Part shown: in pieces, positions 44,140-52,089 of the stretch
Numbering within the stretch: the first letter of the stretch is position 1
Layout: every line of letters begins with the position of its first letter
Source of the DNA: a virus
DNA length: 64,000 nt
Direction: 5' to 3' (one strand)
Virus record (IMG/VR): IMGVR_UViG_3300046171_000185
Coordinates: 1 to 64,000 of that record
Translations under genes and position numbers: made by a program
Notes under the pieces: generated by a model
The model's database searches: none
What the model saw: the letters and a program-made list of their open reading frames with translations, nothing else
What the model was told of the DNA's origin: nothing

Positions 44140-45279
44140 ATGTCTCGTGGAGATTTACAAGAAATGGAAGTAAAGACACAGCAATCCAAAACTGCTGTCA
44201 ACGCTGGAGCTGCAGCTGCAGATCCTATGCCTAAGATGGCGGATCCTGGTACTCAACTCGCTAATGTTGAGGACCTCGGAGGTCCTACTCCAGAAAATTA
44301 CAAGCCTGATGATGATTCGGCTAAACTGGCTACACCTGGTGGCACCCTTAAACAAGTTAAGGATGTCGTAACCAAGAAAGCTGGTAAGGCAGACCCTATG
44401 CCAGCAGGCATGAAGGAAGAAGAAGAAATCACTGACGAAGTTGTTGCCGAAGAAGAGACCTCCGAAGAGGAAGTTGTTGCAGAAGCAGAGACCTCCGAAG
44501 AAGAAGTTGTTTCCGAAGAAGAAGTAACCGAGACTGAAGAAATCGTTGCTGAGTATGACATCGAAGAAGATGTCAATGCTCTTCTCCAGGGTGAAGAACT
44601 CTCCGAAGAATTCCAAGAGAAAGCACGCACCATCTTTGAAGCAGCAATCAATGCAAAGATTGCTAGTATCAAAGAAGAGTTGGAAGCAAAGTACGAAGAG
44701 AAGTTCGTAGAAGAAGTTGCTTCCGCTAAAGAGTCACTCGCTGAGCGTGTTGATTCTTATCTTGAGTATGTTGCCGACGAGTGGATGTCTGAAAATCAAC
44801 TCGCCGTTGAATCCGGACTTAAGTCCGAAATGACCGAATCATTCCTCACCGGAATGAAGAGTCTTTTTGAAGAACATTATGTATCAATCCCTGAAGAAAA
44901 ATATGATGTGCTTGAGAGCATGGTAGAAAAACTTGATGACATGGAAACAAAACTCAACGAGCAAATTGAGAAGAATATTTCCCTGAACTCCCGCCTTTCC
45001 GAGTCGGTTGCTGAAGGAGTATTAGATCAAGTCTCTGAAGGTCTTGCACAGACACAGAAAGAGAAACTCGCCTCACTTTCCGAAAGTGTGGAGTTTGAAA
45101 GTGAAGCACAATATCGTGAGAAGTTAGAAACTCTGAAAGAATCTTACTTCAATCAGAAGACAGTTTCTACATCAGCTAAAACTGAAACCCTTTCTGAGGG
45201 TGTAGAGTCTGGATCAGGATCAAATTCTGGTTCTATGGACGCCTACCTCAGAGCATTAGGTTCAACCATTAGCAACTAA
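44140..45279 (+). CDS. 22: Prohead scaffold protein gp22
   Basis: gp22 forms the internal core around which gp23 assembles and is later degraded by gp21. The 379-residue product (T4: 269) starts MSRGDLQEMEVKTQQSK. A Pro/Ala-rich N-terminal third contains DPMPKMADPGTQLANV. A Glu-rich repeat follows (residues ~100-140), then a long helical part (EEFQEKARTIFEAAINAKI, SNLAERVDSYLEYV-like) and a Ser/Gly-rich end (SDAYLRALGSTISN-like, starting at MDAYLRAL). Length, acidity and position between gp21 and gp23 identify it. Codon use is shifted towards C-ending codons compared with the tail genes. Confidence 0.92.
   Translation: MSRGDLQEMEVKTQQSKTAVNAGAAAADPMPKMADPGTQLANVEDLGGPTPENYKPDDDSAKLATPGGTLKQVKDVVTKKAGKADPMPAGMKEEEEITDEVVAEEETSEEEVVAEAETSEEEVVSEEEVTETEEIVAEYDIEEDVNALLQGEELSEEFQEKARTIFEAAINAKIASIKEELEAKYEEKFVEEVASAKESLAERVDSYLEYVADEWMSENQLAVESGLKSEMTESFLTGMKSLFEEHYVSIPEEKYDVLESMVEKLDDMETKLNEQIEKNISLNSRLSESVAEGVLDQVSEGLAQTQKEKLASLSESVEFESEAQYREKLETLKESYFNQKTVSTSAKTETLSEGVESGSGSNSGSMDAYLRALGSTISN
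44437..44520 (+). repeat. 33-bp tandem repeat in gp22 (2.5 copies)
   Basis: Units begin GAAGTTGTTG at 44437, 44470 and 44503 (the third is partial) and encode EVVAEEETSEE-like blocks. Copies differ at a few positions. The 33-base period keeps the frame. The same stretch produces long antisense frames, which are composition artefacts. Confidence 0.85.
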
Positions 45280-45332
45280 ACTGAATTTAATATTAATTCA
45301 AACCGTAAATTAACCACATAGGTAAAAAGCAA

Positions 45333-46721
45333 ATGTTCCAATCAGAACAGTTGCAGGAAAAGTGGGCACCTCTCCTCAACCATGAGGGTCTCGACAAGAT
45401 CGAAGACAACCATAAGAGAGCCGTTACCGCTGTCCTGCTCGAAAACCAAGAGAAGTTCCTTTCCGAACAACAAGCATTTAGTCAGTCAGGATCCTTCCTG
45501 ACTGAGCAACCTACCAACTCTGTTGGTAATGGTGGATACACCTCCTCAGGCGGTCAAACCGTTGCTGGTTTCGACCCCGTACTGATCTCCCTGATCAGAC
45601 GCTCTATGCCTAACTTGGTCGCTTATGACCTCGCAGGCGTTCAGCCAATGTCTGGTCCTACTGGACTCATCTTCGCGATGCGTTCTAAGTACAAGACTCA
45701 GGACGGAAGCGAAACCTTCTTCGACGAAGTAGATTCCGCATTCTCTGGTCAGAACGAAGGATTCGACCTCACCAACGGCATGTCTGGTGTTACCGTTGGT
45801 ATGGGTACTACCGCACAAGGTGGAACCAATCCTGGCGCTCTGAACCCTTCCACCAACGCTACCCAACAGGCATATAGTGCTGGTCAGGGTATGAGAACCG
45901 ATGATGCTGAGGACCTCGGCACCTCCGGTGATAACTTCAACCAGATGGCATTCTCGATCGAGAAAGTCACTGTAACCGCTAAGTCCAGAGCACTCAAAGC
46001 TGAGTACTCCTTGGAACTGGCACAAGACCTCAAGGCGATTCACGGTCTGAACGCTGAGGCTGAGTTGGCAAACATCTTGTCAACTGAGATCCTCGCTGAA
46101 ATCAACCGCGAAGTCATCAGAACCATCTACAAGACTGCTGAGTCTGGTGCTCAAGCAAACGTTGCTACCGCTGGCGAGTTCGACCTCGACATCGACTCCA
46201 ACGGTCGCTGGTCTGTTGAGAAGTTCAAAGGTCTTCTGTTCCAAATCGAGAGAGATGCAAACCGCATCGCCCAAAGAACTCGTAGAGGAAAGGGCAACAT
46301 CATCCTGTGTTCCGCAGACGTTGCTTCCGCTCTGACCATGGCAGGCGTACTCGACTACACCCCTGCACTCAACGCTAACCTGAACGTTGACGACACTGGT
46401 AACACCTTCGCTGGTGTTCTGCAAGGTAAGTATCGCGTATATATCGATCCTTATGCTGCAAACAGTGCTGCTAACCAGTACTACGTTGTTGGTTATAAGG
46501 GTACTTCACCTTATGACGCAGGTCTGTTCTATTGCCCATATGTTCCCCTCCAGATGGTTCGTGCCGTTGGAGAGAACACCTTCCAGCCCAAGATTGGCTT
46601 TAAGACCCGCTACGGCATGGTCGCTAACCCATTCGCTGAAGGCACCAATGTCGGCGCAGGCGCACTCACCGTTAACGCTAACCGTTACTACCAGCGCGTT
46701 ACTGTTAAGAACCTCATGTGA
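45333..46721 (+). CDS. 23: Major capsid protein gp23
   Basis: gp23 builds the hexamers of the head. Landmarks are MFQSEQLQEKWAPLLNHEG, AVTAVLLENQEKFL, GFDPVLISLIRRSMPNLVAYD, QPMSGPTGLIFAMRSKY, and the conserved end MVANPFAEGTNVGAG. The 462-residue length fits the cyanophage form. A likely gp21 cleavage site of the (L/I)xE type is LTE at residues 56-58. The gene uses GAC, AAC, ACC, TCC and CTC far more than the tail genes, as expected for the most abundant product. An intrinsic terminator follows the stop. Confidence 0.97.
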   Translation: MFQSEQLQEKWAPLLNHEGLDKIEDNHKRAVTAVLLENQEKFLSEQQAFSQSGSFLTEQPTNSVGNGGYTSSGGQTVAGFDPVLISLIRRSMPNLVAYDLAGVQPMSGPTGLIFAMRSKYKTQDGSETFFDEVDSAFSGQNEGFDLTNGMSGVTVGMGTTAQGGTNPGALNPSTNATQQAYSAGQGMRTDDAEDLGTSGDNFNQMAFSIEKVTVTAKSRALKAEYSLELAQDLKAIHGLNAEAELANILSTEILAEINREVIRTIYKTAESGAQANVATAGEFDLDIDSNGRWSVEKFKGLLFQIERDANRIAQRTRRGKGNIILCSADVASALTMAGVLDYTPALNANLNVDDTGNTFAGVLQGKYRVYIDPYAANSAANQYYVVGYKGTSPYDAGLFYCPYVPLQMVRAVGENTFQPKIGFKTRYGMVANPFAEGTNVGAGALTVNANRYYQRVTVKNLM

Positions 46722-46741
46722 TCAATCACTGAGATTTTACA

Positions 46742-46767
46742 AGACCTCCTTCGGGGGGTCTTTTTTT
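46742..46767 (+). terminator. Intrinsic terminator after gp23
   Basis: An 8-base-pair stem (AGACCTCC with GGGGGTCT, one T-G pair) closes a TTCG tetraloop and is followed by TTTTTTT. It would end the capsid transcript 20 bases after gp23. Confidence 0.9.
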
Positions 46768-46772
46768 ATGTT

Positions 46773-46780
46773 CATAAATA
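46773..46780 (+). promoter_or_regulatory. Late promoter variant CATAAATA
   Basis: It directly follows the gp23 terminator and lies 23 bases before ATG 46803, so it can restart transcription for the next unit. Confidence 0.6.
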
Positions 46781-46802
46781 GTCAATATTGTCTTTTCAAG
46801 AA

Positions 46803-46988
46803 ATGGCATTTCACATCAAAAAACCAAGCGTATTAAAAGCAGACACAACCGTGTATCATACCGGTGGCACTAATTGGACAGAATCTTTTGCTGACAGAAA
46901 GCAATATGCTGACGATCCAACGGGACTCCTTGCAAATCCTGACGGAAAGAACGGTGGATGGACTGGTGCTACTGTAGTTAGCGAGTGA
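46803..46988 (+). CDS. Small conserved cyanophage protein after gp23 (61 aa)
   Basis: The ATG at 46803 is preferred to an in-frame TTG at 46788. The product begins MAFHIKKPSVLKADTTVY and ends LANPDGKNGGWTGATVV. The last segment is shared by cyanophage proteins at this place. It may be a small virion protein, as it is in the late region with its own late promoter and sits six bases before a tail-tube-family gene. No domain is identified. Confidence 0.7.
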   Translation: MAFHIKKPSVLKADTTVYHTGGTNWTESFADRKQYADDPTGLLANPDGKNGGWTGATVVSE

Positions 46989-46994
46989 TAACTG

Positions 46995-47570
46995 ATGGCA
47001 ACACAAAAATATGATGAGTTGACATCTTCTCGTCAAATTGAAAATAGAAATTTTTTAAGTCCCAACGGGTTTAGATTTGCTTTACGTAGATCACCTCAAG
47101 TTGCATTTTTTTGCAATCAGGCAAACATACCTGATCTATCATTTGGTGTAGCTACACAAGCAACATACTTGAAGGATCTTCCTGTTCCTGGAGATAAAAT
47201 TGAATTTGGAGATTTGAATCTTAGATTCCTAGTCGATGAAGATCTTGGCAACTACATGGAAATTCAAAAATGGATTCGTGGACTTGGATATCCAGATAGA
47301 TTATCGGAGTTTGAGGCACTAGAGGCACAAGCAGAAGTATTTGGAAGATATGCAAAAGATCAGGATAATATTTACTCTGACGGAACTCTTAGTATTCTGT
47401 CTAGTAATTTAATTCCTAAGTTTCAAATTTTCTTTCAAAATCTTTTTCCGTATAGTTTGTCCACAATGACTTTTGATGCCACACAAACGGATCAGGAGTA
47501 CTTTACAGCAGACGTGAGTTTCAAGTATGCTATCTATACAATCACTGATATGAACAACAGACCTTTATGA
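46995..47570 (+). CDS. Tail tube / baseplate tube-initiator-like protein (191 aa)
   Basis: The layout RNFLSPNGFRFALRRSP, CNQANIPDLSFGVATQ, PVPGDKIEFGDLNLRFLVDE, YMEIQKWIRGLGYPDR and a C-terminal beta strand pair (FFQNLFPYSLSTMTFDA, FTADVSFKYAIYTI) is that of the T4 gp19/gp54/gp48 tube-related family. The short loop ahead of the helix and the W-I-R-G-L-G-Y-P segment correspond to the conserved tube helix. It is probably the tube initiator or baseplate-tube junction protein; the exact T4 equivalent is unclear. The stop overlaps the start of uvsY. Confidence 0.6.
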   Translation: MATQKYDELTSSRQIENRNFLSPNGFRFALRRSPQVAFFCNQANIPDLSFGVATQATYLKDLPVPGDKIEFGDLNLRFLVDEDLGNYMEIQKWIRGLGYPDRLSEFEALEAQAEVFGRYAKDQDNIYSDGTLSILSSNLIPKFQIFFQNLFPYSLSTMTFDATQTDQEYFTADVSFKYAIYTITDMNNRPL

Positions 47571-48001
47571 TCGACCTTGACAAACTTCAGGAGACCTGGG
47601 AAAAAGACTCTAAAATTGATATGGACAATCTTCATACTGAGTCAACCAATATTCCCACTCTCCATGCGAAGTACTTTGAAATGTACAACACAATCTTTCT
47701 GATGAGAAAGAAAGCAGAACAGCAAAGAAAAAATATTAGACACGAACGTTATGAATACTTCAGCGGTAAAGCAGACCCTGATGTATATGTGCAGAATCCT
47801 TTTCCAAAAAAGATTCGTGACAAGGACACGATGCAGAAGTATCTTGACGCTGACGAAAAATTGTCTACAGTATGTTTGAAAATAGACTATTACGATACAA
47901 TGTTAGTCTATATTGAAAGTATACTTAAACAGATAACTAATAGAACTTATCAAATCAAAAACGCAATAGAATTCATGAGGTTCAATGCAGGACTAGGATG
48001 A
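47567..48001 (+). CDS. uvsY: Recombination mediator UvsY
   Basis: UvsY loads the UvsX recombinase onto gp32-coated single strands. The product (144 residues, T4 UvsY 137) has the family pattern LDKLQETWEKDSKID at the start, RHERYEYFSGKADPDVY in the middle (T4 has a comparable YYSGRGD), and the end RTYQIKNAIEFMRFNAG. Start ATG overlaps the preceding stop (ATGA), which implies coupled translation, and the stop overlaps the next micro-gene. Its location with UvsW, gp46 and gp47 fits recombination-dependent replication. Confidence 0.88.
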   Translation: MIDLDKLQETWEKDSKIDMDNLHTESTNIPTLHAKYFEMYNTIFLMRKKAEQQRKNIRHERYEYFSGKADPDVYVQNPFPKKIRDKDTMQKYLDADEKLSTVCLKIDYYDTMLVYIESILKQITNRTYQIKNAIEFMRFNAGLG

Positions 48002-48078
48002 AAAAGAAATCCAAGAAGAAGTGCAAGAAATCAAAGTGTTCTCACTATAAGGGAGGCAAGTGTAATTGTGGAAGATGA
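47998..48078 (+). CDS. Tiny Lys/Cys-rich protein (26 aa)
   Basis: ATG 47998 overlaps the uvsY stop, and the frame ends at TGA 48076-48078. The peptide has a run of lysines and four Cys residues arranged C-x4-C-x7-C-x-C (CKKSKC, HYKGGKCNCG), with a His between, consistent with one metal site. The start overlap with uvsY and the 11-base overlap with the following gene give a tight coupled series, which is why I call it in spite of the length. Function unknown. Confidence 0.5.
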   Translation: MKKKSKKKCKKSKCSHYKGGKCNCGR

Positions 48079-48253
48079 GGAAAATTATTACCGCTTAGAA
48101 TTACCAATTGAAGCAGTTCGTATTATCCATACAGGTTTGACACAAGCTTGTCAAAAATGGTCGGGTGGAGATCCTATGGAACAAGAAAACCTTTTGGCTA
48201 TGCGAGATCATTTCTATAGAATAATGTTAGAACATAGGTTTAGCAATATGTAA
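48068..48253 (+). CDS. Small conserved cyanophage protein (61 aa)
   Basis: The start is GTG 48068; the nearby ATG is out of frame. The product contains YRLELPIEAVRIIHTGL and LLAMRDHFYRIMLEHRF, a two-helix pattern I recognise from cyanophages between uvsY and uvsW. It overlaps the preceding micro-gene by 11 bases. No catalytic motif. The stop overlaps a late promoter-like AATAAATA. Confidence 0.7.
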   Translation: MEDEENYYRLELPIEAVRIIHTGLTQACQKWSGGDPMEQENLLAMRDHFYRIMLEHRFSNM

Positions 48254-48259
48254 TAAATA
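48252..48259 (+). promoter_or_regulatory. Late promoter variant AATAAATA before uvsW
   Basis: It shares bases with the preceding TAA and lies 22 bases before the GTG start of uvsW. In T4 uvsW is expressed late, which agrees. Confidence 0.55.
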
Positions 48260-48280
48260 TTCTTAGATGAATGGATCTAC

Positions 48281-49756
48281 GTGATTGACACTAGTGTAAA
48301 TCTTGTTATATCAAAATCTAACGAAGTATTTTTAAAAATTAATACTGAACCTCATATTGAATATGAACTTAGAGACCACTTTAAGTTTGAGGTTCCGAAT
48401 GCAAAATTTATGCCGCAATATCGTGGTAAGAATTGGAATGGAGAGATTCACCTATACGATATGCGGTCTAAGCAGATCTATGTTGGTCTTTTAGATAAGA
48501 TCGTTAATTTCTGCGAGCAATATGGATATAGTTATAAATTTGAGGATAATAAGTTCTATGGAACTCCTTATGAGGAGAATGACGGTATCTCAATGGAGGG
48601 TGTCAAAGATTACATGCACTCCATTTGTTCTCATACTCCTAGGAAGTACCAAGTTGAGGGAGTATACGGAGCTTTAAAGCACAATAGAAAGCTATTGATA
48701 AGCCCCACTGCTTCTGGCAAATCATTGATGATTTATTCTCTAGTGAGATATTATGTAGACCGAGGAGAAAAAATCCTTTTAGTTGTTCCAACGACATCTC
48801 TTGTAGAGCAGATGTACAAGGATTTTCTTGATTATGGTTGGGATGCTGATTCATATTGTCACCGTATCTATTCGGGCAGAGAAAAAAGTAATGATGCTCC
48901 AGTGACAATTACAACCTGGCAGTCTGTATATAAACTAGAACGGTCTTTCTTTGAAGACTATGGTTGTATTATAGGCGATGAAGCACATTTATTCAAGTCT
49001 AAATCTTTAATACAGATTATGACTAAACTTCATCATGCTAAGTATAGATTTGGTTTCACTGGAACTTTAGACGGCACACAGACGCACAAGTGGGTCTTAG
49101 AGGGGTTGTTTGGTCCGTCATATAAAGTCACAAGAACTGATGAGTTAATGAAGCAAGGACACTTATCCCAACTTGATATTCAGTGTCTTGTACTTAAACA
49201 TCCTCCACAAACATTTGATGTGTATGAGGATGAGATACAGTATTTAATAGGGCACGAACAACGCAATAATTTTATTAAGAATCTAGCACTTGATCTTAAA
49301 GGAAATACACTTGTTCTTTTCCAAAGAGTCGAAAGTCATGGAGCAGTACTCTATGAGAAGATAAATAACAACAAGGGTGATAACCGTAAAGTATTTTTTG
49401 TACACGGTGGAGTTGGTGCTGAAGAACGAGAATTAGTAAGAGAGATAACTGAGCGAGAAAACAACGCTATTATTGTTGCTTCTTATGGAACTTTTAGTAC
49501 TGGTATCAACATTAAAAAACTCCATAATGTTATCTTTGCCTCTCCAAGTAAATCAAGAGTCCGTAATCTTCAAAGTATTGGACGAGTTCTTAGAAAAGGA
49601 AAGGGCAAAGTGAAGGCAACTCTATATGATATTTCAGATGATTGCTCAACAAAATCCAGAAGAAATTACACGCTAAACCACTTTATAGAAAGAATTAAAA
49701 TCTATAACGAAGAAAAATTTAATTATGATATAATCTCTATTCAATTAAAGATATGA
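48281..49756 (+). CDS. uvsW: DNA/RNA helicase UvsW
   Basis: UvsW is the T4 superfamily 2 helicase that unwinds R-loops and branched DNA and switches replication from origin to recombination mode. The 491-residue product (T4: 503) begins with GTG. It has the N-terminal DNA-binding part (MPQYRGKNWNGEIHLYD), Walker A SPTASGKS near residue 142, motif Ia VVPTTSLVEQM, motif II GDEAH near residue 233, motif III FTGTLDG, and motif VI QSIGRVLRKGKGK. The frame is intact. Its stop overlaps the start of an Sm-like gene. Confidence 0.95.
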   Translation: MIDTSVNLVISKSNEVFLKINTEPHIEYELRDHFKFEVPNAKFMPQYRGKNWNGEIHLYDMRSKQIYVGLLDKIVNFCEQYGYSYKFEDNKFYGTPYEENDGISMEGVKDYMHSICSHTPRKYQVEGVYGALKHNRKLLISPTASGKSLMIYSLVRYYVDRGEKILLVVPTTSLVEQMYKDFLDYGWDADSYCHRIYSGREKSNDAPVTITTWQSVYKLERSFFEDYGCIIGDEAHLFKSKSLIQIMTKLHHAKYRFGFTGTLDGTQTHKWVLEGLFGPSYKVTRTDELMKQGHLSQLDIQCLVLKHPPQTFDVYEDEIQYLIGHEQRNNFIKNLALDLKGNTLVLFQRVESHGAVLYEKINNNKGDNRKVFFVHGGVGAEERELVREITERENNAIIVASYGTFSTGINIKKLHNVIFASPSKSRVRNLQSIGRVLRKGKGKVKATLYDISDDCSTKSRRNYTLNHFIERIKIYNEEKFNYDIISIQLKI

Positions 49757-50157
49757 TAGAAGACGATTTTTATGCAACGTTAAAATTTAAATCTGGTGAA
49801 GAGATATTTGCCAAAGTAGCTGCTTCTGAAGAAGATAGTAGAACTATGTTAATAATATCTCACCCAATTATAGTTAAAGAATTAAAAAGTAGATCTGGAA
49901 TCGTTGGTTATAAGATCGAACCTTGGTTAAAAACAACTAGTGATGACATGTTTATTGTCAATCTGAGTGATATACTTACATTGTCCGAATCATCCGATAT
50001 CGAGATGATTATGATGTATCAAGATTACTTAAGATCTTCTGATAAAGAAAGTCAAAATCAAGCAAGTCTGAATCGTAAAATGGGATACCTTGGTACAGTC
50101 AATGACACTAAAGAACTTTTAGAAAAAATATTTAAAATCAGTTCTGAAGAACTATAG
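49753..50157 (+). CDS. Sm-like (LSm-fold) protein, copy 1 (134 aa)
   Basis: The pattern LKFKSGEEIFAKV, then SHPIIVKE, then GYKIEPWLKTTSDDMFIV and DILTLSESSDIEMIMMYQDYL fits the small five-stranded Sm-like proteins of cyanophages; I recall a published crystal structure for one of putative cyanophage origin. Three related copies occur at 60233, 63008 and 63321. The conserved points are the K-S-G-E-E turn, an N/H-P-x-I-V strand, a Trp and the C-terminal MYxDYL helix. A role in RNA or ssDNA binding is plausible from the fold. The start overlaps the uvsW stop by four bases. Confidence 0.65.
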   Translation: MIEDDFYATLKFKSGEEIFAKVAASEEDSRTMLIISHPIIVKELKSRSGIVGYKIEPWLKTTSDDMFIVNLSDILTLSESSDIEMIMMYQDYLRSSDKESQNQASLNRKMGYLGTVNDTKELLEKIFKISSEEL

Positions 50158-50225
50158 CTATAGCCTCCTTATCAACCCTAACAGAGTTATTCTACAGAGT
50201 ATTTCATACCTTGTCAAGTGTCACC

Positions 50226-50254
50226 TTGTCACCTGATGTTAAACATGATATAAT
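50226..50254 (+). promoter_or_regulatory. Sigma-70-like promoter for gp55 (TTGTCA-17-TATAAT)
   Basis: TTGTCA (50226-50231) and a perfect TATAAT (50249-50254) are 17 bases apart, 37 bases upstream of the preferred gp55 ATG. The late sigma gene thus has a promoter readable by the host enzyme, as expected for a gene needed before late transcription. Confidence 0.8.
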
Positions 50255-50290
50255 TCATACATATTATGAGATAAACTTATGATAAGACCT

Positions 50291-50771
50291 ATGGCTAAAA
50301 GAAAGAGGTCAGAACACTATGTAAATAACAAAGAGTTTCTGGCAGCACTTATCAAGTATCGTGAAGATAAAGAAATTGCATTGATGAAAGATCTTCCCAA
50401 ACCTCCCATTCCACGCTACATTGGGGAGTGTTTCTTGAAGATCGCAAATCACTTGTCCTTCAAGCCAAACTTTGTGAACTACATGTTTAAGGAGGATATG
50501 ATCTCTGATGGAATCGAAAATTGCGTTCAGTACATACATAATTTTAATCCTGAGAAATCCCAGAATCCTTTTGCTTACTTTCACGCAGATCATTCATTAT
50601 GCGTTTCTCCGCAGGATCCAAAGAGAGAAGCGTCAACTAGAAATCAAGAACAAGATCATTGAACGATCTGGTTACAGTGAGGTGTTTGACGACAACAACA
50701 CCCTTGACGGATCGAACTACTCCGACTACAATCAAATCAAAGACAACGTGCATTCCAAGCTCCGCAGTTAA
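50291..50771 (+). CDS. 55: Late sigma factor gp55, one frameshift
   Basis: gp55 replaces the host sigma and, with the gp45 clamp, recognises TATAAATA late promoters. I prefer ATG 50291 (MAKRKRSEHYVNN) over the in-frame ATG at 50279. Conserved blocks are RYIGECFLKIANHLSFKPN, MISDGIENCVQYIHNF (sigma region 2 helices) and, after removing an extra T at 50,579-50,581, FAYFTQIIHYAFLRRIQ and KRQLEIKNKII. The full length is about 159 residues (T4: 185). The stop overlaps the gp47 start. Confidence 0.92.
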
Positions 50772-51812
50772 TGAAAGTTGCAATCATCACCGATCAGCAC
50801 TTTGGTGCTAGAAAGAACTCCAAGTTATTTCATGATTATTTTCTAAAGTTCTATAATGATATTTTCTTTCCTTATCTAGAGGAAAATGGTATTACTACCG
50901 TTGTAGATATGGGAGATACCTTTGATAGTCGTAAAGGTATTGATTTTTCCTCCCTTGCTTGGGCAAAGAACAATTACTATGACCGTCTTAAGGGTATGGG
51001 AATTCACGTTCACACGATTGTGGGAAATCATACAGCATACTACAAGAATACTAATGATGTAAATGCTGTTGATTTACTGCTTCGTGAATATGATAACGTG
51101 ACGGTTTATTCTGAGGCAACTAAAGCTAAATTGGATAAACTAAACGTATTGTTCATTCCGTGGATTAACAAAGAAAATGAGGAAAGCAGTTTTAAACTTA
51201 TTAAAAGTTCAGTTTGCAAAGGTCGCGCTGGGGCACCTTGAGCTCAGCGGATTTAGAGCTCATCGAGGCTGCATCATGGAAAATGGTCATGCAAGCGAGT
51301 TATATTCAAAGTTCACCAAGGTCTTCAGCGGTCACTACCACACTCGATCGGATGATGGACGGATCTATTACTTGGGAAATCCATACGAAATGTTCTGGAA
51401 CGATGTCGGTGATCGGAGAGGATTCACCATCTTTGATACAGAAACTCTTGAACATTTTCATGTAGACAATCCATACAGATTGTTTTATAATGTGTACTAT
51501 GAGGATACTCCTCATCAACTGTTTGATGCTACCGAGTATGCAAATAAAATTGTCAAGGTAATTGTCCGTCAAAAGACAAGCACCAAAGACTTTGAAAAAT
51601 TTATTGATAAACTTTATGAAGTTGGAGTTGCTGATCTTAAAATTGTAGAAAATTTTGTTCTTCAAGATCCTGAAGAATTTGAAGTCTTTGAATCGGAAGA
51701 TACTCTTTCTATCCTTGATAGGTACATTCAAGAAGCAGAAATTAATCTAGATAAACCTAAATTGCAAAATATTATGCGAATGACCTATCAAGAAGCGTGT
51801 GAATTGATTTGA
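50771..51812 (+). CDS. 47: Recombination nuclease subunit gp47 (Mre11-like), one frameshift
   Basis: gp47 is the Mre11-type nuclease of the gp46/47 complex that resects ends for recombination. Phosphoesterase motifs are present in order: DQHFGAR (residues 8-14), MGDTFDSRKG, VGNHTAYYKN, then GHLELSG and FSGHYHTRSDDG. One inserted base between about 51,190 and 51,230 splits the gene between motif III and motif IV; the two halves otherwise fit. The full length is about 346 residues (T4: 339). It lies between gp55 and a DUF3110 gene that precedes its partner gp46. Confidence 0.93.
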
Positions 51813-51813
51813 G

Positions 51814-52089
51814 ATGTATATTCTAACAATTTATGGCAAAGAAACTGACGGCGCATATTCTGTAACAGATCCTTCCGATGGAGAACAGATACTTTATCTT
51901 TTTGAAGCAGAAGATGATGCAATGAGATTTGCTATGATGTTAGAAGAAGATGGTAGTCCAACTATGCATGTTATAGAAATAGAAGATGATATAATGATAA
52001 AAACATGTGAACTTCATGACTATAGTTACACTATAATCACACCCAACGACATTGTAATTCCACCTAAGACAAATCATGATTTTATTTGA
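51814..52089 (+). CDS. DUF3110-type protein (91 aa)
   Basis: The product (MYILTIYGKETDGAYSV) carries ILYLFEAEDDAMRFAMMLEED, the segment that marks DUF3110, a small family of cyanobacteria and their phages. It has no catalytic residues that I can name. It sits between the two nuclease subunit genes, overlapping the start of gp46 by 14 bases, so it is translated with them. Whether it acts with the complex is unknown. Acidic residues dominate. Confidence 0.8.
   Translation: MYILTIYGKETDGAYSVTDPSDGEQILYLFEAEDDAMRFAMMLEEDGSPTMHVIEIEDDIMIKTCELHDYSYTIITPNDIVIPPKTNHDFI

Noticed and set aside
44155-44672. Long antisense reading frames opposite gp22
   Set aside because: They result from the GAA/GAG-rich repeat read on the other strand (Phe- or Ser-rich translations), with no ribosome site or promoter.
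45546-46424. Antisense frames of 114-165 codons opposite gp23
   Set aside because: They are caused by the GC-rich, strongly biased codon use of gp23; the translations have no family resemblance.
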